DNA from: an uncultured Clostridia bacterium
Lineage (GTDB): Bacteria > Bacillota > Clostridia > TANB77 > CAG-508
Direction of reading: 5' to 3'
NCBI GenBank assembly: GCA_948745425.1
Contig: CAPZDM010000054.1
Coordinates: 1 to 11,258, forward strand
DNA: 11,258 nucleotides
Of the stretch, positions 7,516 to 11,258 are shown in pieces; positions within the stretch are counted from its first letter, which is position 1, and each line of letters begins with the position of its first letter. The notes below the pieces were generated by a model. The model was not told the DNA's origin. It saw nothing but the letters and a program-made list of their open reading frames with translations, and searched no databases. Made by a program: the position numbers and the translations under genes.

Positions 7516-8580
7516 AAAGAGGAATTTTTTTCTAAGAATATAAAAAAGGAGAAAAAGTCTGATGATTTGACAAAACGGTATATTGGTATAGATATAATAA
7601 AAACAATAGCTATATTTTTTGTAATAAGTGTTCATTTCTTTTTAAATACTAATTTTTATACTACAAGTTTAGCTGGTGAAGTAATGTATTTACAACTAAC
7701 AGCTAGGTGGCTTTTTTTTACCTGTGTGCCTCTTTTTTTATTGTCTACAGGTTATTTACAGAAAGAAAAAGTTTATAACTATAAATATTGGCAAGTGGGG
7801 GGTAATATTCTAATTTCTTATATAGGTATTTCTATTATTACTTTTTTATATAGAACATGTTTCTTGAAGGAAGAAATTACGATTCAGGAAGCAATAAAAG
7901 GAATTTTGAATTTTTCTCTCAATGGGTATGCATGGTATGTAGCGATGTTTGTTGGGTTATATCTCCTGATACCAGCTATTAATCTTGTATATAAGAATAT
8001 TAGAACAAAAAGAGAGAAGTTAAATTTTATAATAATCTTATGTTTTTTGACTGCTATTCCAGTACAGGGTTTTTTGTCTAATGAATGGATTGCTATATAT
8101 CCTATTACCTTTTATTTTATTGGTGCATATATAAAAGAATTTAATCCAAAAATAAATAAGATTAAGGGAATAATATGGATTATTTTAATTCTACTTTTAG
8201 AAGATCTTATTACGATTTTTATTAGTCAAAATAATGAAAATGGGGTATTTAGTGCAATTATAATTGATCGGTATGGTTATTTCTTAAATCTTTGTTTAAG
8301 TGTAATAGTATTTTTGCTTATATATGATATAAAAAAGTGTAATATAGTTTTTTCAAAATTTTTTACTATAATAGCTAAATTAACTTTTGAAATTTATTTG
8401 TTTTCTTATATATTTGATTCTTATTTTTATTTAAAATTTAAAGAACTGTATTTTATTACACAACAAGATTTTAGTAAATATTATTTTATGATTATTCCAT
8501 GTGTATTTTTTTCGTCATTTATATCTGCGAAAATATATGTAATATTTAAGCGATTATTTATGGTAAAAAAGTATACATAA
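6805..8580 (+). CDS. Membrane O-acyltransferase (acyltransferase family 3) with extra N-terminal extracytoplasmic domain
   Basis: A 591-residue protein in two parts. Residues 1-237 are a module of three helices, an outside beta domain (about 93-207) and a fourth helix. Residues 258-591 are a complete acyltransferase-3 domain of about ten helices, the OafA/WecH superfamily (PF01757), which passes acyl groups, usually acetyl, across the membrane to surface glycans. The domain begins R-Y-I-G-I-D (R258, D263), with the catalytic-type histidine H277 in S-V-H-F-F. The usual R-x10-H motif reads K266-x10-H277; lysine at this position is, as I recall, not rare in Firmicutes members. A P-L-F-L-L-S-T-G-Y motif follows. 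The family is normally 330-400 residues, so the N-terminal module is an addition; it is homologous to the N-terminus of the GT-C-like protein at 3516. Likely role: O-acylation of the polysaccharide made by this locus. The acceptor is unknown. Confidence 0.88.
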   Translation: MVRKIKKIDLYFLFTSVFMAYFLTCIIEQITFLSILQKSFIILYFIVMFLLIFRFINKKIIFENIKYKKMILFFAIIVAFIFRNQFLPKIYHSTDVIISVLEQNDPASNGKEAWLTGIKINGNSQDLLYFVNKNEANSWIFQNGALLGDYTQDRNQLFLNFSKVRSIQLKFVKHAWSGVIEIATNNTKNIYNLYDPIGEELKIDVPVTYVEYPFFQRIVLLVGISFIIFYLLLIILSKEEFFSKNIKKEKKSDDLTKRYIGIDIIKTIAIFFVISVHFFLNTNFYTTSLAGEVMYLQLTARWLFFTCVPLFLLSTGYLQKEKVYNYKYWQVGGNILISYIGISIITFLYRTCFLKEEITIQEAIKGILNFSLNGYAWYVAMFVGLYLLIPAINLVYKNIRTKREKLNFIIILCFLTAIPVQGFLSNEWIAIYPITFYFIGAYIKEFNPKINKIKGIIWIILILLLEDLITIFISQNNENGVFSAIIIDRYGYFLNLCLSVIVFLLIYDIKKCNIVFSKFFTIIAKLTFEIYLFSYIFDSYFYLKFKELYFITQQDFSKYYFMIIPCVFFSSFISAKIYVIFKRLFMVKKYT

Positions 8581-8597
8581 AGAAAGGATAAATTAAT

Positions 8598-8966
8598 ATG
8601 ACAACTATTTTGAGAATAGTGTTAATAATAGTATGTTTTTTAACTTGCTATTATGCACTGTATAAAATACGAAAGTCTCAAATGCAAATAGAAGATTCTA
8701 TCTTTTGGATATTATTTTCAATTATATTGGTGATTATTAGTATAATTCCTGATATTGCCTATTTTTTAGCAAATTTATTAGGAATTGGTTCACCAGTAAA
8801 TTTTGTTTTTCTTGCTATGATATTTATTATGATATTTAAAATATTTTCTATGTCAATTAAAATTTCACAGCTAGAATATAAAATAAGAAATTTGGTTCAG
8901 CAAATTGCAATTAAAAACCATGAATTAGAAAGTGAAAAATTAGAGAATAAAAATGAAAAGATTTAA
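8598..8966 (+). CDS. DUF2304-family small membrane protein
   Basis: A 122-residue protein with three predicted helices (about 5-22, 32-58 and 68-88) and a charged, helical, probably coiled-coil cytoplasmic tail (about 92-122). The order helix, R-K-S-Q-M-Q-I-E-D-S loop, F-W-I-L-F-S helix, third helix and coiled tail fits DUF2304 (PF10066). These proteins commonly sit directly after DPM1-like GT2 genes and are thought to act with them, perhaps as membrane anchor or accessory; the biochemical role is not established. Here it is separated from the DPM1-like GT2 (6020-6718) by the acyltransferase gene. An AAGGA at 8584-8588, 9 bases before the ATG, supports the start. Its last 14 bases overlap the next GT2 gene, so that enzyme could also be the partner. 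Confidence 0.8.
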   Translation: MTTILRIVLIIVCFLTCYYALYKIRKSQMQIEDSIFWILFSIILVIISIIPDIAYFLANLLGIGSPVNFVFLAMIFIMIFKIFSMSIKISQLEYKIRNLVQQIAIKNHELESEKLENKNEKI

Positions 8967-9795
8967 AATAAGAAGATTATTTAATGAGAAGGATAGAAAA
9001 TATTTGCCAGAACAACATACTTTTTTAGTTTGTGCTTATAAAGAAAGTCCTTATCTAGAAGAATGTATAAAGTCATTATTATTACAAACAAAAAAGAGTA
9101 ATATTATTATTTCTACTTCTACACCATGTAATTATATACAGAAAATAGCAAAAAAATATAATATAGAGGTATTGACTAATATAGAAAAAAAGGGAATTGC
9201 AGGTGACTGGAATTTTGGTTATCAACAAGTAAGCACTCCTTTAGTAACTTTAGCACATCAAGATGATGTTTATAGAAAGAATTATTTAGAGAAAGTATTA
9301 TTTCAATTAAATCATTCAAAAAAACCGTTAATTGTTTTTACAGATTATGGAGAAGTAAGAAATTTAAAAAAAGAGTCCAATAATATGTTGTTGAAATTGA
9401 AACGATTATTATTATTTCCATTATCAATTCAAATTTTTTGGAGAAGTAAGTTTATTCGAAGAAGAATTCTTTCTTTTGGAAATAGTATTTGTTGTCCTTC
9501 TGTTACTTATGTAAAGGATAACCTGCCACAAACGATTTTTACAGATGAGTTTGAAAGTAATTTAGATTGGCAAGCATGGGAAAAATTGTCAAAGTTAAAA
9601 GGAGAATTTATATATTGTAAAGAATTATTGATGTATCATCGTATCCATAAGGATTCGACCACATCTAAAATTATAGCAAATAATAAAAGAATAGAAGAGG
9701 ATTACAATATGTTTTGTAAATTTTGGCCTAGGTGGATTGCAAAGGGTATAAATTTTGTTTATACATTATCAGAACATTCTAATCAGCTTAATTAA
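8953..9795 (+). CDS. GT2-family glycosyltransferase (A-H-Q-D-D type)
   Basis: A 280-residue soluble GT-A enzyme. It begins with the nucleotide-binding strand F-L-V-C-A-Y-K-E-S and continues through E-C-I-K-S-L-L-L-Q-T, G-I-A-G-D-W-N-F-G-Y and the metal-site region A-H-Q-D-D (H102, Q103, D104, D105). The usual D-x-D is thus Q-D-D, a pattern I associate with a GT2 subgroup in capsule loci. A conserved D-W-Q-A-W lies in the acceptor half, and C-terminal Y-H-R-I-H is typical of GT2 catalytic ends. There is no membrane helix, so it probably adds one sugar to the lipid-linked repeat unit at the inner face. The start overlaps the DUF2304 gene by 14 bases in another frame with only a weak ribosome site, so translation is probably coupled. 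Donor and acceptor are unknown. Confidence 0.88.
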   Translation: MKRFKIRRLFNEKDRKYLPEQHTFLVCAYKESPYLEECIKSLLLQTKKSNIIISTSTPCNYIQKIAKKYNIEVLTNIEKKGIAGDWNFGYQQVSTPLVTLAHQDDVYRKNYLEKVLFQLNHSKKPLIVFTDYGEVRNLKKESNNMLLKLKRLLLFPLSIQIFWRSKFIRRRILSFGNSICCPSVTYVKDNLPQTIFTDEFESNLDWQAWEKLSKLKGEFIYCKELLMYHRIHKDSTTSKIIANNKRIEEDYNMFCKFWPRWIAKGINFVYTLSEHSNQLN

Positions 9796-9810
9796 TTGTG
9801 GATAGATATT

Positions 9811-11076
9811 ATGATAGAGAAAAAATTAAAATATATTATTTTTGGAAATGGAAAAGAAATAGAAAAGAAATGTGTTTTTTGGAATATGCTATTTAGTATT
9901 TTATCTTCTTTGCAGTCTGCAATTATGTTATTAGTTGTAACTAGAATTAATGGAACAGAAGATGCTGGAATATTGTCAATTGCATTTGCAGCAGCTTATT
10001 TAATGTTTACGATAGGAGTATATGGTGTAAGAAATTTTCAAGTAACTGATTCTAAGAAAAATTATTATTATGATGATTATAGGAAGATGAGGTTATTATC
10101 TTGTGGTTTTATGATAATTTTTAGTTTTAGTTATTGTATTTGGAAAAACTATGAAAGTTATAAAATGACAGTTGTTTTATCTATTTGCTTCTTGAAATTA
10201 TTAGAAGCTGTAGAGGATTTGTATCATGGAGAACTCCAAAGGGCAGGACGTTTAGATATTGCCGGACGTTCAGGAACGATAAGATTGATTATTAGTTATT
10301 TTATATTTATTATTGTTTTGGTATTAAAAAAGAATTTATTATTAGCAATAGATATTGTAATTATATTATCTTTTATTATTATTGCTTTTACAAGAATTTT
10401 AGTTAATTCATTATTAATAAGAAATAAAAGTAATGAAGGAAATAAAAAATTAATTAAATTAGTAAAAGCATGTTTACCATTATTTATTACATCTTTTTTT
10501 AGTATTTATATTAATAATTCTCCAAAATATGCAATTGATACTTGTTTAACAGAAAATGAACAAGGGTATTATGCAATTATTTCAATGCCAGTATTTACTA
10601 TTAATTTATTAAGTGGGGTTATCTATCGTCCTAATTTAGTGTATATGGCAAAGCTGTGGAATGAAGGAAAAATAGAAGGATTTAAGAAAATATTTTTGGA
10701 GCAAAGTAAAAAGATTGTAATAATAGCAATTATAATTTTTGCATTTGGTATTACAATTGGGCTGAGAATGTTGGAAATATTATATGGGGTTTCACTTGTT
10801 ACATTAAAATATGAGTTTGCTGTATTGTTGATAGGAGGTGTTATGGTAGCGATATATAACTTTTTAATAGTATGTATTACTATTATTAGAAAACAATCAT
10901 TTATGACTATATTATCTATTTTTATAGTATTATTATCTTATTTTATTTCTAATAAAATTGTAAGTTATGCTGGATTAATGGGAGCATCCTATTTATATCT
11001 TATATTGACTACATATGAGATGGTAATTTTAGCGGGAGCTTTGTTTATTTACTTAAGATTAGAGAAGAATAAATAA
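9811..11076 (+). CDS. Wzx-like polysaccharide flippase (MOP/PST superfamily)
   Basis: A 421-residue protein made almost wholly of hydrophobic helices, about twelve, matching the length of Wzx/RfbX O-unit flippases. The N-terminus has the family pattern of two helices around V-V-T-R-I-N-G-T-E-D-A-G and the G-V-Y-G-V-R-N-F-Q loop. Charged loops such as H-G-E-L-Q-R-A-G-R are also seen in related flippases. It would flip undecaprenyl-linked repeat units to the outer face. I chose the ATG at 9811, with GGA at 9800-9802. A TTG at 9796, directly after the previous stop, would add five residues but has no ribosome site of its own. Spacing to the second GT2 is 15 bases. No clear Wzy polymerase is present in the window, unless the DUF6020-like protein plays that role. 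Confidence 0.87.
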   Translation: MIEKKLKYIIFGNGKEIEKKCVFWNMLFSILSSLQSAIMLLVVTRINGTEDAGILSIAFAAAYLMFTIGVYGVRNFQVTDSKKNYYYDDYRKMRLLSCGFMIIFSFSYCIWKNYESYKMTVVLSICFLKLLEAVEDLYHGELQRAGRLDIAGRSGTIRLIISYFIFIIVLVLKKNLLLAIDIVIILSFIIIAFTRILVNSLLIRNKSNEGNKKLIKLVKACLPLFITSFFSIYINNSPKYAIDTCLTENEQGYYAIISMPVFTINLLSGVIYRPNLVYMAKLWNEGKIEGFKKIFLEQSKKIVIIAIIIFAFGITIGLRMLEILYGVSLVTLKYEFAVLLIGGVMVAIYNFLIVCITIIRKQSFMTILSIFIVLLSYFISNKIVSYAGLMGASYLYLILTTYEMVILAGALFIYLRLEKNK

Positions 11077-11116
11077 AAGTTTAATTAAGAAAATAAAAAG
11101 TATTATAAAATAAATT

Positions 11117-11122
11117 AAGGAG
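11117..11122 (+). promoter_or_regulatory. Ribosome binding site of the last gene
   Basis: AAGGAG lies 7 bases before the ATG at 11130. An in-frame ATG at 11124 is only one base from this site, so 11130 is the likely start. Confidence 0.75.
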
Positions 11123-11129
11123 TATGAAG

Positions 11130-11258
11130 ATGAAAATATTATATGTTTGTGAATATCCATATGTTTTATATAAAGTACTTATAAAAGCAGCATTAAATAA
11201 GGAAGATATTATGGATATTATTATAACTAATCGCATAGAAGAAATGTTAAATATAGTA
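11130..11258 (+). CDS. Start of a glycosyltransferase-like gene, possibly GT52/polysialyltransferase type, 3' end outside window
   Basis: Forty-three codons are visible and all are open. The protein begins M-K-I-L-Y-V-C-E-Y-P-Y-V-L-Y-K-V-L-I-K and continues to I-I-I-T-N-R-I-E. A first strand ending in V-C followed by a P-Y or T-Y pair, a helix with a hydrophobic L-I-K-A core, and a second strand ending before a polar residue is how GT52 and polysialyltransferase-like enzymes of capsule loci begin. This would suit another sugar transferase of the locus. Too little is present to be sure; another GT-B enzyme is possible. It follows the flippase after 53 bases containing only AT-rich sequence and the ribosome site. 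Confidence 0.5.
   Translation, partial: MKILYVCEYPYVLYKVLIKAALNKEDIMDIIITNRIEEMLNIV

Noticed and set aside
9796..9810. TTG at 9796 as the start of the flippase gene
   Set aside because: It follows the previous stop codon immediately and lacks its own ribosome site. The ATG at 9811 gives a normal N-terminus for the family.
11077..11129. Search for a terminator between the flippase gene and the last gene
   Set aside because: No inverted repeat with a following T-run is present; the stretch is plain AT-rich sequence with a ribosome site, consistent with read-through in one operon.

Overview
This window comes from a very AT-rich, low-GC Gram-positive genome. Codon usage is strongly biased to A/T-ending codons, the Shine-Dalgarno sites are purine-rich (GGAGG or AGG), and all genes lie on one strand. 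The gene families present (a fused double GT4, a DUF6020-like membrane protein, a DPM1-like GT2 with DUF2304, and an acyltransferase-3 with an extra N-terminal domain) point to Clostridia, probably Lachnospiraceae. That placement is inferred from family content and was not tested by a search. The whole window is the interior of a cell-surface polysaccharide (capsule or exopolysaccharide) locus. It reads as one plus-strand transcription unit of nine genes, the first and last cut by the window edges, with no convincing promoter or terminator inside.

Layout: 1-1107 is the 3' part of a protein with a long coiled coil followed by a class I SAM methyltransferase. 1157-3493 encodes one polypeptide made of two GT4 glycosyltransferases in tandem. 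3516-6023 encodes a large polytopic GT-C-like (DUF6020-type) membrane protein, overlapped by 4 bases by a DPM1-like GT2 (6020-6718). After an 86-base gap that may be a gene scar comes a membrane O-acyltransferase (6805-8580), then a DUF2304 protein (8598-8966), a second GT2 (8953-9795), a Wzx-like flippase (9811-11076) and the first 43 codons of a gene (11130 onward) whose start resembles GT52/polysialyltransferase-type enzymes.

Working model (inference): the double GT4, the second GT2 and perhaps the last gene build a repeat unit on a lipid carrier in the cytoplasm. The flippase exports it, and the methyltransferase modifies or caps it. A decoration branch works on the outer face: the DPM1-like GT2 with DUF2304 would make a polyprenyl-phosphate sugar, the DUF6020-type protein would transfer that sugar to the exported glycan, and the acyltransferase would O-acylate it.

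The most notable observation is that the DUF6020-type protein and the acyltransferase, which are unrelated in their catalytic parts, share a homologous N-terminal module: three membrane helices, an extracytoplasmic mostly-beta domain of about 115 residues, and a fourth helix. This suggests a common targeting, docking or glycan-recognition module in the outer-face decoration enzymes of this locus. No RNA genes, CRISPR arrays, insertion sequences or attachment sites were recognised.
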